Origin: Streptococcus ovis DSM 16829
GTDB lineage: Bacteria > Bacillota > Bacilli > Lactobacillales > Streptococcaceae
Length of the DNA: 64,000 bases
NCBI RefSeq assembly: GCF_000380125.1
Contig: NZ_KB904562.1
Coordinates: 186,001-250,000 of the forward strand
Direction of reading: 5' to 3'
Below, piece by piece: positions 8,572-17,976 of this stretch. The notes below the pieces were generated by a model. That model had not been told where the DNA came from, ran no database searches, and saw nothing but the letters and a program-made list of their open reading frames with translations. The translations under genes were made by a program, and so were the position numbers. The first letter of the stretch is position 1. Every line of letters starts with the position of its first letter.

Positions 8572-9063
8572 ATGTCAGGACCAAATATTGTGATGACTCG
8601 TGTTGATGAACGTTTGATTCATGGACAAGGACAGCTCTGGGTGAAATTCCTAAGCTGTAATACGGTTATTGTCGCTAACGATGCTGTATCAGAGGATAAA
8701 ATTCAGCAAACGCTGATGAAAACAGTGGTACCAGATTCGATTGCCATGCGATTTTTCTCTATTCAAAAAGTAATTGACATCATTCATAAAGCTAATCCTG
8801 CTCAAACAATCTTTATTGTTATCAAGGATATGAAAGATGCTCTTCGCTTGGTGGAAGGTGGTGTACCAATTAAAGAAATCAACATTGGTAATATCCACAA
8901 CGCCGAAGGAAAAGAACAAGTGACTCGTTCGATTTTCCTTTGTGCAGAAGATAAAGATATTATCCGTCAATTGCATGAAAAACATCAGGTTACGTTCAAT
9001 ACGAAGACGACACCAACAGGTAATGATGGTGCTGTTGAAGTGAATATTTTAGATTGTATTTAA
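8572..9063 (+). CDS. agaV: PTS mannose-family EIIB component
   Basis: A 163-residue EIIB of the mannose/sorbose family. The phosphorylated histidine is His17 in VDERLIHGQ. It carries phosphate from EIIA to the sugar bound by EIIC/EIID. AGGAGG precedes the ATG. A 76-bp gap separates it from ugl; I see no promoter or terminator there, so it is probably co-transcribed. Within the mannose family this subset (EIIA, UGL, EIIB, EIIC, EIID) is associated with glycosaminoglycan disaccharides in streptococci. Confidence 0.92.
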   Translation: MSGPNIVMTRVDERLIHGQGQLWVKFLSCNTVIVANDAVSEDKIQQTLMKTVVPDSIAMRFFSIQKVIDIIHKANPAQTIFIVIKDMKDALRLVEGGVPIKEINIGNIHNAEGKEQVTRSIFLCAEDKDIIRQLHEKHQVTFNTKTTPTGNDGAVEVNILDCI

Positions 9064-9077
9064 TAAAGGAGATGACT

Positions 9078-9941
9078 ATGGCAATTAGTTTATTTCAAGC
9101 AATGTTAATTGGCTTGTGGACGGCTTTCTGTTTTAGCGGTATGTTGCTCGGTATCTATACAAACCGCTGTATTATCTTGTCGATAGGTGTAGGGATTATT
9201 TTGGGCGATCTCCAAACGGCACTTATGATGGGTGCGATTTCTGAACTGGCGTATATGGGATTTGGTGTAGGTGCTGGTGGTACCGTACCACCAAATCCAA
9301 TTGGTCCTGGGATCTTTGGTACTTTGATGGCTATCACTACTGTTGGAACAGCCAAAGTTATTACCCCAGAGGCAGCGCTTGCCTTATCAACTCCAATCGC
9401 AGTAGGGATTCAATTCTTGCAAACTTTTGTGTATACTCTCTTCGCTGGTGCTCCTGGATTGGCTAAGAAGAGTCTAAGGGAAGGCAATATTACAGGGTTT
9501 AAAATTGTTGCGAATGGGACTGTTTGGGTCTTTGCATTAGTTGGCTTTGCACTGGGTGTCATTGGTGCTTTATCAACTGAAACACTGACCAATTTATTTG
9601 CACTTATCCCACCAGTATTATTGAACGGGTTGACACTTGCTGGTAAAATGCTTCCTGCAATCGGTTTTGCAATGATTCTTTCTGTTATGGCTAAAAAAGA
9701 TTTGATTCCTTACATCCTTCTTGGTTATGTGCTTGCAGTTTATTTTGGTCTTCCAGTTCTTGCACCGGTTGTAAAAGACGGCTTCCTTACAGCTGTATCA
9801 GCTACAGGTGTAGCAGGGGTGCCAACCATTGGTGTTGCACTTATTGCCACAATCTTTGCCTTGATTGATATTTACAAGAAACCAGCGACGCCAGCTTCAG
9901 AAAACAAGACAGAAGGAGACGAAAAAGATGACTGGATCTAA
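9078..9941 (+). CDS. agaW: PTS mannose-family EIIC membrane component
   Basis: A 287-residue polytopic membrane protein with the glycine-rich EIIC-Man signature (GVGAGGTVPPNPIGPG) around residues 65-80. The ATG at 9078 has AAAGGAG six bases upstream; a longer in-frame extension overlaps agaV and lacks a site. Its 3' end overlaps the EIID gene by 14 bp, which couples synthesis of the two channel partners. The C-terminal tail is charged and cytoplasmic. Confidence 0.92.
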   Translation: MAISLFQAMLIGLWTAFCFSGMLLGIYTNRCIILSIGVGIILGDLQTALMMGAISELAYMGFGVGAGGTVPPNPIGPGIFGTLMAITTVGTAKVITPEAALALSTPIAVGIQFLQTFVYTLFAGAPGLAKKSLREGNITGFKIVANGTVWVFALVGFALGVIGALSTETLTNLFALIPPVLLNGLTLAGKMLPAIGFAMILSVMAKKDLIPYILLGYVLAVYFGLPVLAPVVKDGFLTAVSATGVAGVPTIGVALIATIFALIDIYKKPATPASENKTEGDEKDDWI

Positions 9942-10746
9942 AAAATTAGTAAAATCAGATTACATTAAAACAGCACTTCGCGCATTTTTCTTGCAAAATG
10001 GTTTTAACTATAGTAATTACCAAGGAATTGGGTATGGGAATGTCATTTATCCAGCTCTGAAAAAATTCTATGGAGACGATAAAAAAGCCCTTAGTGAGGC
10101 TTTGGAAGATAATGTAGAGTTTTATAACACCAATCCACACTTCTTGCCATTTATCACAAGTTTGCATCTGGCAATGCTTGAAAACAAACGTCCTAAAGAG
10201 GAAATCCGAGGAATTAAGATGGCACTTATGGGACCTCTTGCTGGTATCGGTGATTCTTTATCACAGTTTTGTTTGGCACCACTCTTTTCTACGATTGCTG
10301 CATCTCTTGCAATGGATGGTTCGATTCTTGGACCAATCTTGTTCTTTATCTGTATGAATACTGTTTTAACTGGTATAAAATTGGGGACTGGTCTCTATGG
10401 ATACAAATTGGGAACGAGCTTCATTGAAAAATTAAGTGAGCAGATGTCAGTGGTTTCACGTGCTGCAAATATTATTGGCGTGACGGTTATTTCTAGTTTA
10501 GCAGCGACACAAGTTAAAATGACGATTCCGTTCACATTCCAACCTTCTGTGGAAGCCGCCGGAGCTGCACAAAAGATTGTAACAATCCAAGGTATGTTGG
10601 ATAAAATTGCACCAGCTCTCTTGCCGGTTCTTTATACAGCATTGATGTTCTACTTAATTAAGATTAAAAAATGGAATACTTACTGGCTTGTCCTTCTGAC
10701 AGTTGCTATTGGTATTATTGGTAGTTGGTTGGGCATTCTGGCATAA
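9928..10746 (+). CDS. agaD: PTS mannose-family EIID membrane component
   Basis: A 272-residue EIID protein with the typical N-terminal region (ALRAFFLQNGFNYSNYQGIGYG, quoted here as separate motifs ALRAFFLQ and QGIGYG), the MGPLAGIGDS motif near residue 105 and C-terminal membrane helices. The start at 9928 uses AGAAGGAG at 9911-9918 and lies inside the EIIC gene. It is the last gene before a terminator. In S. pneumoniae the same locus continues with yajC and a heparinase-like lyase; neither is present here. Confidence 0.92.
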   Translation: MTGSKKLVKSDYIKTALRAFFLQNGFNYSNYQGIGYGNVIYPALKKFYGDDKKALSEALEDNVEFYNTNPHFLPFITSLHLAMLENKRPKEEIRGIKMALMGPLAGIGDSLSQFCLAPLFSTIAASLAMDGSILGPILFFICMNTVLTGIKLGTGLYGYKLGTSFIEKLSEQMSVVSRAANIIGVTVISSLAATQVKMTIPFTFQPSVEAAGAAQKIVTIQGMLDKIAPALLPVLYTALMFYLIKIKKWNTYWLVLLTVAIGIIGSWLGILA

Positions 10747-10781
10747 TAAGATAGCTAGAGATCTATCGTTTTATAGTAAAT

Positions 10782-10821
10782 AAAGGATTAGGATTCTGGT
10801 TATAGAACTAATCCTTTTATA
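10782..10821 (+). terminator. Terminator of the PTS-ugl operon
   Basis: AAAGGATTAG (10782-10791) pairs perfectly with CTAATCCTTT (10808-10817), and inner TTCT/AGAA pairing shortens the loop. T-rich sequence follows. The remainder of the 369-bp gap to regR (10822-11115) is AT-rich and shows only a possible TATACT (11079-11084) without a convincing -35. Confidence 0.75.
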
Positions 10822-11115
10822 TTAGCAGAATAGATATGAAACAGGGGTCATGTAGGGATATTTTGGATCTTAATGCAGAGCTATAACGATATTCATGATA
10901 TAAAATCAAATCTTATCAAAATAATCTGAACTCATTTATAACCTTGCTAGCTGATGCCCTCATAGGAGGTAGTATCTGTGTGATAGATGGAGCAATAGAA
11001 AATAGGTAAGTTATTCTCGATAACAAAAAATCGTAATTTTTTCCGATTCAAACAGTAAACATTGCTACTTATGTGTGATATACTAAGATTATAGAAAGAA
11101 AGGAGTATTCGTGAC

Positions 11116-12117
11116 TTGCGGGAGAAGATAACCATTAAGACGATTGCTGAAATGGCTAGCACGTCGAAAACAACAGTATCTTTTTATCTCAATCAAAAAT
11201 TCGACAAGATGTCAGAAGAGACGCGTAATCGAATTCAAAAAGTCATTGAAGAAACAGGTTATCAACCAAGTGTGGTGGCTAGAAGCCTGAATTCAAAACA
11301 GACTAAGATGATTGGTGTTTTAATAGGTGATATTACCAATTCTTTTTCCAATCAGATTGTCAAAGGAATTGAAAATGTTACTAAGCAGAAAGGTTACCAA
11401 ATTATTATTGGTAATAGTAATTATGATTCTAAGCGTGAGAGCCAATATATTGAAAGTATGTTGGACTTAGGAGTAGATGGTTTTATTATTCAACCAACTT
11501 CGAATTTTAGGAAGTATTCACGTGTGATCAAAGATATGAAGAAGCATATGGTTTTCTTTGATAGTCAGCTCTATGAACATAAGACGAATTGGGTTAAGAC
11601 TAATAACTATGATGCCGTTTATGATATGGTGCAAGGATGTATTGAAAAAGGCTATCGTAAATTTATCATGGTAACAGCGGATACCAGTTTATTGAGTACT
11701 CGTATTGAACGTGCTTCTGGGTTTGTGGATTCTCTGACTGATAAAGGATACGATTATGAAACTTTGGTGATTGATAATACCCCTGTAATGGAAGAGGATA
11801 TTATTGCTTTTTTGAAGAAAACTGTGCCAGCGGATGAAAATACACTTGTATTTGCCCCTAATTGCTGGGCGCTTCCGACGGTTTTATCGGCTATGAAGAA
11901 GTTAGAGTTTGATATGCCAAGAGTTGGGTTGGTTGGTTTTGATAACCTAGAGTGGACAGACTTTTCAACTCCCACGGTTTCAACAATTGTACAACCTGCC
12001 TATGAAGAAGGTGAGCAAGCAGCCCAGATTTTAATTGATGAAATTGAAGGTAACGTGCAAATAGAAAAACAGCAGATTTTTGATTGTCAGGTAGCATGGA
12101 AAGAATCTACTTTATAA
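11116..12117 (+). CDS. regR: LacI-family repressor of the glycosaminoglycan locus (RegR-like)
   Basis: A 333-residue LacI/GalR regulator: an N-terminal helix-turn-helix (TIKTIAEMASTSKTTVSFYLN), hinge region near residues 50-60, then a periplasmic-binding-type effector domain (MIGVLIGD onward). Translation starts at TTG 11116, with AAGGAG at 11099-11104; the GTG five bases earlier runs into a stop. In S. pneumoniae RegR represses the hyaluronate/UGL locus. The CG-centred palindromes in the divergent control region are its probable operators. The gene closes the locus and has its own terminator. Confidence 0.88.
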   Translation: MREKITIKTIAEMASTSKTTVSFYLNQKFDKMSEETRNRIQKVIEETGYQPSVVARSLNSKQTKMIGVLIGDITNSFSNQIVKGIENVTKQKGYQIIIGNSNYDSKRESQYIESMLDLGVDGFIIQPTSNFRKYSRVIKDMKKHMVFFDSQLYEHKTNWVKTNNYDAVYDMVQGCIEKGYRKFIMVTADTSLLSTRIERASGFVDSLTDKGYDYETLVIDNTPVMEEDIIAFLKKTVPADENTLVFAPNCWALPTVLSAMKKLEFDMPRVGLVGFDNLEWTDFSTPTVSTIVQPAYEEGEQAAQILIDEIEGNVQIEKQQIFDCQVAWKESTL

Positions 12118-12150
12118 AAATTTAATGCAAAGGTCAGTTCTACAGTATAA

Positions 12151-12189
12151 AAAAAGCAAATCCGTTTAACCTATTCGGATTTGCTTTTT
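12151..12189 (+). terminator. Terminator of regR
   Basis: Perfect 14-bp inverted repeat (12151-12164 and 12176-12189) with A-run and T-run arms. It may serve both regR and the convergent MocR-like gene. Confidence 0.88.
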
Positions 12190-12242
12190 CGTATTTGATA
12201 GAACTGGCAATAAAAATTAAATTCGTTGTTGTTTTCATCTAT

Positions 12243-13502
12243 TTAGAATTTTTGTTGAGAAATCCATTGTAGATTGTGTTCTAAATCCTCATCATGAGAG
12301 AGAATCAGATAGGTGTACTGCTTGCTCTCTATGAATTGGGCTGAGGTGAGGCCGTGTTTGAAGCGAACTGTTAGTTGCTGAGGCTCTAGTTGCAAGACAA
12401 GGGTCTCAGTTGCTATTTGATAAGGGACAGCAAGTGGATATTGCTCCAATAGACCAGCGATTTTTTCGTTTACTAAGGTTTGTTTTTCTTGGAGGAGGCG
12501 GGTGTTTCGGGCAAACATTCCATTGTCAATATAAAGAGAGAGCGCCATTTGCATGATGAGATTGGTATCGTAGTCAATCAACCCCTTATCCTTCAGAAAT
12601 CCATCCATTAAGGTCGGAGGAAGGCAGACACCACCAATCCGCAGGGCGGGAAAGAGGGTCGTTGTAAAGGATTTGATGTAGATTACTCTATCTTGCGTAT
12701 CTAGGTAGTGGAGTGGCAGCGACTTGCTCTTATCAAAATCAGCCAGATAATCGTCCTCAATAATATAAACCTCATATTGTTGAGCCAATCGCAGAATTTC
12801 TTTTTTCTCTTCTAAAGAGTAAGTCGTTCCTAAGGGATTATGAAGACGAGGAATGGTATAGAAAAACTTGATAGTCCCCGTTTGAAAGAGGGATTCCAGT
12901 ACCTTTAAATCAATCCCGTTCAGCGTTCGTTCAATGGTCTGGAAGGGGAGGTGTTGTTCTTCTACCAGAGTTCGCATTCGGTGGTAGGTCGGTTCTTCCA
13001 GTAAAATATCCGTCCCCTGATTGGGAAAATCCATCCGTGAAAGAATGTAGAGGGCCTGCTGTGTTCCAGCTGTAATGACAATCTGCTCTTTTTTACAATA
13101 AACATCATAGTCCATCAAAAGCTGATGGACAGAGTGAATCAGTTCTTCTAATCCCTCTTGCTGGTGATAGTAGTTGAAGAGGTAATCTTCCCGACCAATC
13201 AAACTTTCATTCAGACAGGTTCTAAAGTCCTCGTAGGGGAGTTGCTGAAAGTCATTGGGGTCTAGTTGTAATTTTTGCTCTTGAAAATCCTTATCTTCTA
13301 AGATATAGTACCCACTTTTTTCCACAGCATATAGGACATTTTGATATTTTAATTCTGACATTGCCTTTTGTACAGTATCCTTACTACAACGATACTGTCT
13401 ACTGAATTGGCGAATAGAAGGCAATTTTTGTCCTCTTGTAAAACGCCCCTCCTCAATTCCTGAAAGAATATCCTGAATAATCACCTGATATTTACTTGTC
13501 AT
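12243..13502 (-). CDS. MocR-type GntR/aminotransferase-like regulator lacking the usual PLP lysine
   Basis: A 419-residue protein with an N-terminal GntR winged helix (GQKLPSIRQFSRQY and the following KDTVQKAMSEL) and an aminotransferase fold-type I effector domain (HNPLGTTYS; EDDYLADF; FPALRIGG). In typical MocR proteins the motif before FPALR reads FSKTL with the PLP-binding Lys. Here it reads SFTTTLFPALR, so a Thr stands at the Lys position; the nearest Lys is four residues earlier. The protein may bind PLP differently or not at all. It is leftward, next to msmR. S. pneumoniae has a second raf regulator beside rafR, which might be a counterpart, but I cannot confirm that. Target genes are unknown. 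Confidence 0.8.
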   Translation of the reverse strand: MTSKYQVIIQDILSGIEEGRFTRGQKLPSIRQFSRQYRCSKDTVQKAMSELKYQNVLYAVEKSGYYILEDKDFQEQKLQLDPNDFQQLPYEDFRTCLNESLIGREDYLFNYYHQQEGLEELIHSVHQLLMDYDVYCKKEQIVITAGTQQALYILSRMDFPNQGTDILLEEPTYHRMRTLVEEQHLPFQTIERTLNGIDLKVLESLFQTGTIKFFYTIPRLHNPLGTTYSLEEKKEILRLAQQYEVYIIEDDYLADFDKSKSLPLHYLDTQDRVIYIKSFTTTLFPALRIGGVCLPPTLMDGFLKDKGLIDYDTNLIMQMALSLYIDNGMFARNTRLLQEKQTLVNEKIAGLLEQYPLAVPYQIATETLVLQLEPQQLTVRFKHGLTSAQFIESKQYTYLILSHDEDLEHNLQWISQQKF

Positions 13503-13571
13503 AAACTGTCCCCTTACAGATTCTTGGCTCTATTGTAGCTTATTTCCATTGAATTGACAATATCTGAAGAC

Positions 13572-14408
13572 CTAAATGGACGTGTCGTTTTTTCGGAATT
13601 GACTAGGAGACACGGAGTAAAATTCTTTGAAGGCTTTTGAAAAATAGAGTGGATCAAGATAACCAACAGAATAAGAGATGACTTTGATAGGCTCTTGCGT
13701 ATTTTCCAATAATTGCTTGGCTCTCTTCATTCTGGTTTGAAGCAGGTAGTCTTTAGGGCTTACATGATAATATTTTTTAAAAAGAGTTGTTAGATAGCTG
13801 CGATTAACGTTGAGTTTTTGGGCAATGGAAGAAATAGATAGACCATCAATATTGTAATGTTTTTCAATGACATAACGACATTCCTGACACAATTTTTCTG
13901 TTTGATTTAATTCGTGAGAGGAAGCATTAGGTGAAAGGATGCTTAATTCAAAGAGGAGCTTATAGGCCTGACTGAGTAACTCTAGTTGATTACTTGTCGT
14001 ACGCTCTTTTTCTTCAGCTTGAGTAATGAGCTGGATCATTTGGCTAGCTACCTTTTTCGTTGCTTGCTTTTTATTATGCTGGAGATAGGCCACATCGCCT
14101 AAGCTCGATAAGCCAAAATAAAGATCTGTCTTATTTCCCCCAATTCCAATCCAATAATAAGCCCAAGGGTCTTCTTGGTCGGCTTGATAAAAAGTAACCT
14201 CATTGGGTTTTAGTAGAAATAAATCTCCTGCCGAAAGTGGGATTTCCTGATTTTTTATGCAAAAAATTCCTTTTCCTTTTGAAATATAGTGGATAACGTA
14301 ATTTTCCCGAATAGCTGGACCGAAGGAGTAGGAAGGAGTGCATTCTTCGTAGCCGTAAAAGTCAATGGAGAGATCCATTGTGTCTGTATTGAGTTCAGAA
14401 AAAAACAT
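13572..14408 (-). CDS. msmR: AraC-family activator of the msm/raf operon
   Basis: A 278-residue AraC regulator with an N-terminal cupin-like sugar-sensing domain (FCIKNQEIPLSAGDLFLLKP region; motifs SAGDLFLL and PNEVTFYQ) and two C-terminal HTH motifs (SSIAQKLNVNRSYLTTLFKK as two halves; VISYSVGYLDPLYFSKAFKE region). The ATG at 14408 has GAGGTG nine bases upstream; the GTG four codons earlier lacks spacing. The length equals S. mutans MsmR. It is divergent from aga, the usual arrangement for activation by melibiose or raffinose. Confidence 0.9.
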   Translation of the reverse strand: MFFSELNTDTMDLSIDFYGYEECTPSYSFGPAIRENYVIHYISKGKGIFCIKNQEIPLSAGDLFLLKPNEVTFYQADQEDPWAYYWIGIGGNKTDLYFGLSSLGDVAYLQHNKKQATKKVASQMIQLITQAEEKERTTSNQLELLSQAYKLLFELSILSPNASSHELNQTEKLCQECRYVIEKHYNIDGLSISSIAQKLNVNRSYLTTLFKKYYHVSPKDYLLQTRMKRAKQLLENTQEPIKVISYSVGYLDPLYFSKAFKEFYSVSPSQFRKNDTSI

Positions 14409-14474
14409 ATTTGATTTCACCTCGTTTTAGAATTACTAACATTTTACCATATTTTACTAACAAAATTCCATTTT

Positions 14475-14499
14475 TTAAAGCGCTTTCAAATGATAGAAT
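14475..14499. promoter_or_regulatory. cre site and -10 in the msmR-aga divergent region
   Basis: TTAAAGCGCTTTCA (14475-14488) is, on the minus strand, TGAAAGCGCTTTAA, a one-mismatch CcpA site. It is followed by TAGAAT (14494-14499), a plausible -10 for aga. There is no good -35 at the right spacing, which fits an AraC-activated promoter. Confidence 0.6.
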
Positions 14500-14526
14500 A
14501 AAATCAATATTACAGGAGGAGTTGAG

Positions 14527-16692
14527 ATGATTGAATACCAAGAATCAGCTTTATTGTTCCATTTAAAGACAAGAAGTTTTTCTTATATCCTACAAGTGTT
14601 AGAAAATAAACTCCTCGTTCACCGATATTTTGGAAAACGAGTGGAGCACTTTAGTCCAGATAACAAAATAACATATTTAGATAGAGCTTTTTCACCGAAT
14701 CCAACGAGCAAAGATAGAACTTTTTCACTAGATACCCTACCGTTAGAGTATAGCAGCAATGGATTGGGAGATTTCAGAACCGCAGCCATTGAAGTTACCT
14801 GTGAAAAAGGAACAGCATTGGATTTGCGTTATCAAGCGCATCGAATGTATAAAGGGAAACCAGCCTTATCAGGATTACCTGTTAGTTTTGGGGACGAAGA
14901 TCAAGTGGAGACACTCGAAATCGATCTTTATGATGAGTTGACGGATGTCACCGTGACCCTTTTCTACAGCGTCTTTGAAGAAGCCAACTACCTGACACGA
15001 TCTGCTGTGATTAAAACAGGAAATCAGCCAGTAAAACTAGAAAAAGCGTTATCATTGACACTGGACTTGCCTCATAAGGACTTTACTCTTCATACCTTAA
15101 CAGGGCGATATGCTTATGAAAAAGAATGGACGAAGACACCGTTAACACAAGGGAAATACTCTGTTGGGAGTATTCGCGGGGCTTCCAGCCATTCTCGAAC
15201 ACCATTTATCGCTTTAGCAGACCCTAATGCTACAGAGGAACAGGGCGATATCTATACCGCTCAATTGGTTTACAGTGGCAATTTTACAGCTTTTGTGGAA
15301 ACAACTGCCCTCCAGACGACACGTTTGGGGATTGGCTTGGATGATGAGAAGTTCCGTTGGCAATTAGCTGCGAATGATTCGTTCCAAACCCCAGAAGCAC
15401 TTCTGAGTTATACGGACAAAGGTTTCACTGGTTTGACATCAGATAGTCAACATTTTGTGCGATACCATATTGCGCGTGGCAAATGGGCTCATAAGGAGCG
15501 CCCAATTCTTATAAACAACTGGGAAGCGACATACTTCCACTTCACAGAAAATAAAATAGTAGAACTGGCCCAGTCAGCTAGAGATGCTGGTATTGAGTTG
15601 TTCGTGCTAGACGATGGTTGGTTTGGCAAGCGCAATTCAGATACCTGCTCACTTGGTGACTGGTTGGAAAATCGTGATAAACTCCCTTCAGGTCTGGCTG
15701 GTCTTGCTCAAAAAATCAATGAATTGGGGATGGAATTTGGCTTGTGGTTTGAGCCAGAAATGGTCTCTGAAGATAGTGATCTTTATAGAGCACACCCAGA
15801 CTGGGCTATTCAGATTCAAGGACGGGGTCATACCTATAGTCGTGAACAGTTGGTGTTAGATTTGTCTAAAGATGAGGTGTGTGATTATTTGATTGAGTCT
15901 GTCTCATCAGTACTACAATCCGCTAATATTTCCTATGTGAAATGGGATATGAATCGAAATATCACGAATATTCCAGAATATCAAGCCAATCACCAAAAGA
16001 ATGAATTTTACCATCGGTATATGCTTGGGCTTTACAGGGTGCTTGAAACACTTAACCAACGTTTCCCAGAAGTTCTGTTTGAATCCTGTTCTGGCGGTGG
16101 CGGTCGAAATGATCTGGGAATGCTTTATTATATGCCGCAGGCTTGGGCGAGTGACAATACGGATGCGATTGGACGCCTTTCTATACAAGAGGGAACGGGA
16201 CTTATCTTCCCTTCTATCAGCGTAGGATCGCACGTATCAGCTGTACCAAATCATCAGACTGGACGCATCACCCCTCTGTCTACTCGAGGCAATGTTGCCA
16301 TGTTAGGTAACCTCGGCTATGAATTGGATTTGCATGCCCTACCTGAACACAAAATCGCAGAAATTACGGAACAGGTAAAAACTTACAAGTCTATTCGGCA
16401 AACTGTTCAGTTTGGTGATTACTATCGCTTAAAAAAGACTGATAATACCTATGCTTACAATTATGTGAATGACGATAAGAGTCAAGTTGTCTTCACCTTC
16501 GTCAAAATTCTTTCTCAGCCAGAAGCACCACTCATTCAAGTGAAGCTAAGAGGCTTAGATGCAAGTGCACAATATTACTCAAAAGAGTTAGATGCTACTT
16601 TTTACGGAGATGAACTCATGAACATTGGCTTAACCATGCCTCATGTTCAAAAAGATTATTTTAGTGTACAATATATATTTCATAAACAATAG
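14527..16692 (+). CDS. aga: Alpha-galactosidase (GH36)
   Basis: A 721-residue GH36 enzyme that removes alpha-1,6 galactose from melibiose, raffinose and related sugars. The nucleophile lies in YVKWDMNRN (about Asp474) and the acid/base is in the SDNTDA motif (about Asp543-546). The length and the N-terminal beta-sandwich plus (beta/alpha)8 barrel order match streptococcal Aga. There is no signal peptide, so it acts on imported sugar. AGGAGG precedes the ATG. Its stop codon overlaps the ribosome site of msmE, consistent with an aga-msmEFG-gtfA operon. Confidence 0.96.
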   Translation: MIEYQESALLFHLKTRSFSYILQVLENKLLVHRYFGKRVEHFSPDNKITYLDRAFSPNPTSKDRTFSLDTLPLEYSSNGLGDFRTAAIEVTCEKGTALDLRYQAHRMYKGKPALSGLPVSFGDEDQVETLEIDLYDELTDVTVTLFYSVFEEANYLTRSAVIKTGNQPVKLEKALSLTLDLPHKDFTLHTLTGRYAYEKEWTKTPLTQGKYSVGSIRGASSHSRTPFIALADPNATEEQGDIYTAQLVYSGNFTAFVETTALQTTRLGIGLDDEKFRWQLAANDSFQTPEALLSYTDKGFTGLTSDSQHFVRYHIARGKWAHKERPILINNWEATYFHFTENKIVELAQSARDAGIELFVLDDGWFGKRNSDTCSLGDWLENRDKLPSGLAGLAQKINELGMEFGLWFEPEMVSEDSDLYRAHPDWAIQIQGRGHTYSREQLVLDLSKDEVCDYLIESVSSVLQSANISYVKWDMNRNITNIPEYQANHQKNEFYHRYMLGLYRVLETLNQRFPEVLFESCSGGGGRNDLGMLYYMPQAWASDNTDAIGRLSIQEGTGLIFPSISVGSHVSAVPNHQTGRITPLSTRGNVAMLGNLGYELDLHALPEHKIAEITEQVKTYKSIRQTVQFGDYYRLKKTDNTYAYNYVNDDKSQVVFTFVKILSQPEAPLIQVKLRGLDASAQYYSKELDATFYGDELMNIGLTMPHVQKDYFSVQYIFHKQ

Positions 16693-16701
16693 GAGGATCT
16701 T

Positions 16702-17937
16702 ATGAAATTCAAAACTTTCTTAAAATGTGCAAGTGTTTGTGCATTTGCTAGCTTCTTAGTTGCTTGTGGCAATGGCCAAAGCAGTGACACTGTCCAAATT
16801 GAATTCTTCTCGCAAAAACCTGAGATGAAAGCCACTTTGGAAGAAATCGTCAAAGATTTCGAAAAAGAAAACCCAGAAATTGATGTCAAATTCACCAGTG
16901 TACCGGATCCAGGAACAGTGTTGAAAACACGTATGGCAAATGAAGAAGCACCCGATATTATCAATATCTATCCACAGAATGCTGACTTTAAAGAGTATGC
17001 AGCTGATGGACGTTTTGTTGAATTAACAGATGATGCAGGTCTGTCCAACCTAAAAGCTGGAGCAGCAGATACGTATGCTGTGGATGGTAAAGTCTACTCC
17101 TTACCACTTAATGCTAATGCCTATGGTATCTATTACAATAAGACAGCATTTGAAAAGATGGGCTTGAAAGTTCCAACGACTTATGCTGACTTTAAAGAGT
17201 TAGTAGCAGCCATCAAAAAAGATGGTTCAGTAGCACCATTTGCCTTGTCATTGGGGGATGCATGGTCACTCAATGGCTATCATCAGTTGGCTTGGATTAC
17301 AGTTGCAGGTGGTTTTGATGGTGCCCAAGATAAATTGATTCGTAGCGGAAAAGGAGCAATTTCTGCAACCGATCCAGCTACGACAGCTGTTCTTGAACGC
17401 TTAGCATTGTTGACAGATAATGGCCAAAAAGGATTTACCGGTGCCAAGTATGCAGATGCAGTAGCAGCCTTTGCCAAAGGTGAAGCCTTGATGATGCCAC
17501 AAGGGACTTGGGCAGCGACCGTTGTGAATCAGCAAAAACCAGACTTTGAATATGGCATGTTTGCCTTTCCGACAGAAGATGGTAAGACATATACGGTTGG
17601 TGCAGCAGATATGGCACTTTCCATCAGTAAAGAATCAAAGCATCAAAAAGAGGCACAGAAATTCTTGAGCTATATCTCAAGCAAAGAAGTCTTCCAAAAA
17701 TATTATGACGTTGATGGTTCACCAACTGCGGTAGAAGGAGTAGAAACAGAAGGTAAATTCCAAGAAATTGCAGGGGTAACAGAACTTGCCTTTACAGAGT
17801 TTCACCCAGTTTGGCTTCAAAGCGAATGGGAATCAGAAGACGAATTTTGGAATGTGACGGTTGAAACGGTCAAGAAACCTGATGCAGCAGAATTAGCGAA
17901 AGATTTGAACGCATTCTTTGATCCGATGAAAAAATAA
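16702..17937 (+). CDS. msmE: Sugar ABC transporter substrate-binding lipoprotein
   Basis: A 411-residue extracellular binding lipoprotein. The signal peptide ends in the lipobox LVAC with the lipidated Cys at residue 22. The mature part is a family 1 solute-binding protein for alpha-galactosides and isomalto-oligosaccharides (MsmE/RafE group). AGGAGG overlaps the aga stop. It delivers substrate to the MsmF/MsmG channel encoded downstream. No ATPase gene accompanies the operon, so a shared MsmK encoded elsewhere is expected, as known for other streptococci. Confidence 0.93.
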   Translation: MKFKTFLKCASVCAFASFLVACGNGQSSDTVQIEFFSQKPEMKATLEEIVKDFEKENPEIDVKFTSVPDPGTVLKTRMANEEAPDIINIYPQNADFKEYAADGRFVELTDDAGLSNLKAGAADTYAVDGKVYSLPLNANAYGIYYNKTAFEKMGLKVPTTYADFKELVAAIKKDGSVAPFALSLGDAWSLNGYHQLAWITVAGGFDGAQDKLIRSGKGAISATDPATTAVLERLALLTDNGQKGFTGAKYADAVAAFAKGEALMMPQGTWAATVVNQQKPDFEYGMFAFPTEDGKTYTVGAADMALSISKESKHQKEAQKFLSYISSKEVFQKYYDVDGSPTAVEGVETEGKFQEIAGVTELAFTEFHPVWLQSEWESEDEFWNVTVETVKKPDAAELAKDLNAFFDPMKK

Positions 17938-17976
17938 ATCAGGTCATTTTATCTGAATAAAGTCAACGAGGAGGTT

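Noticed and set aside
10947-11162. 71-codon leftward ORF upstream of regR
   Set aside because: It overlaps the regR start on the opposite strand, has no ribosome site and shows no protein-like features.
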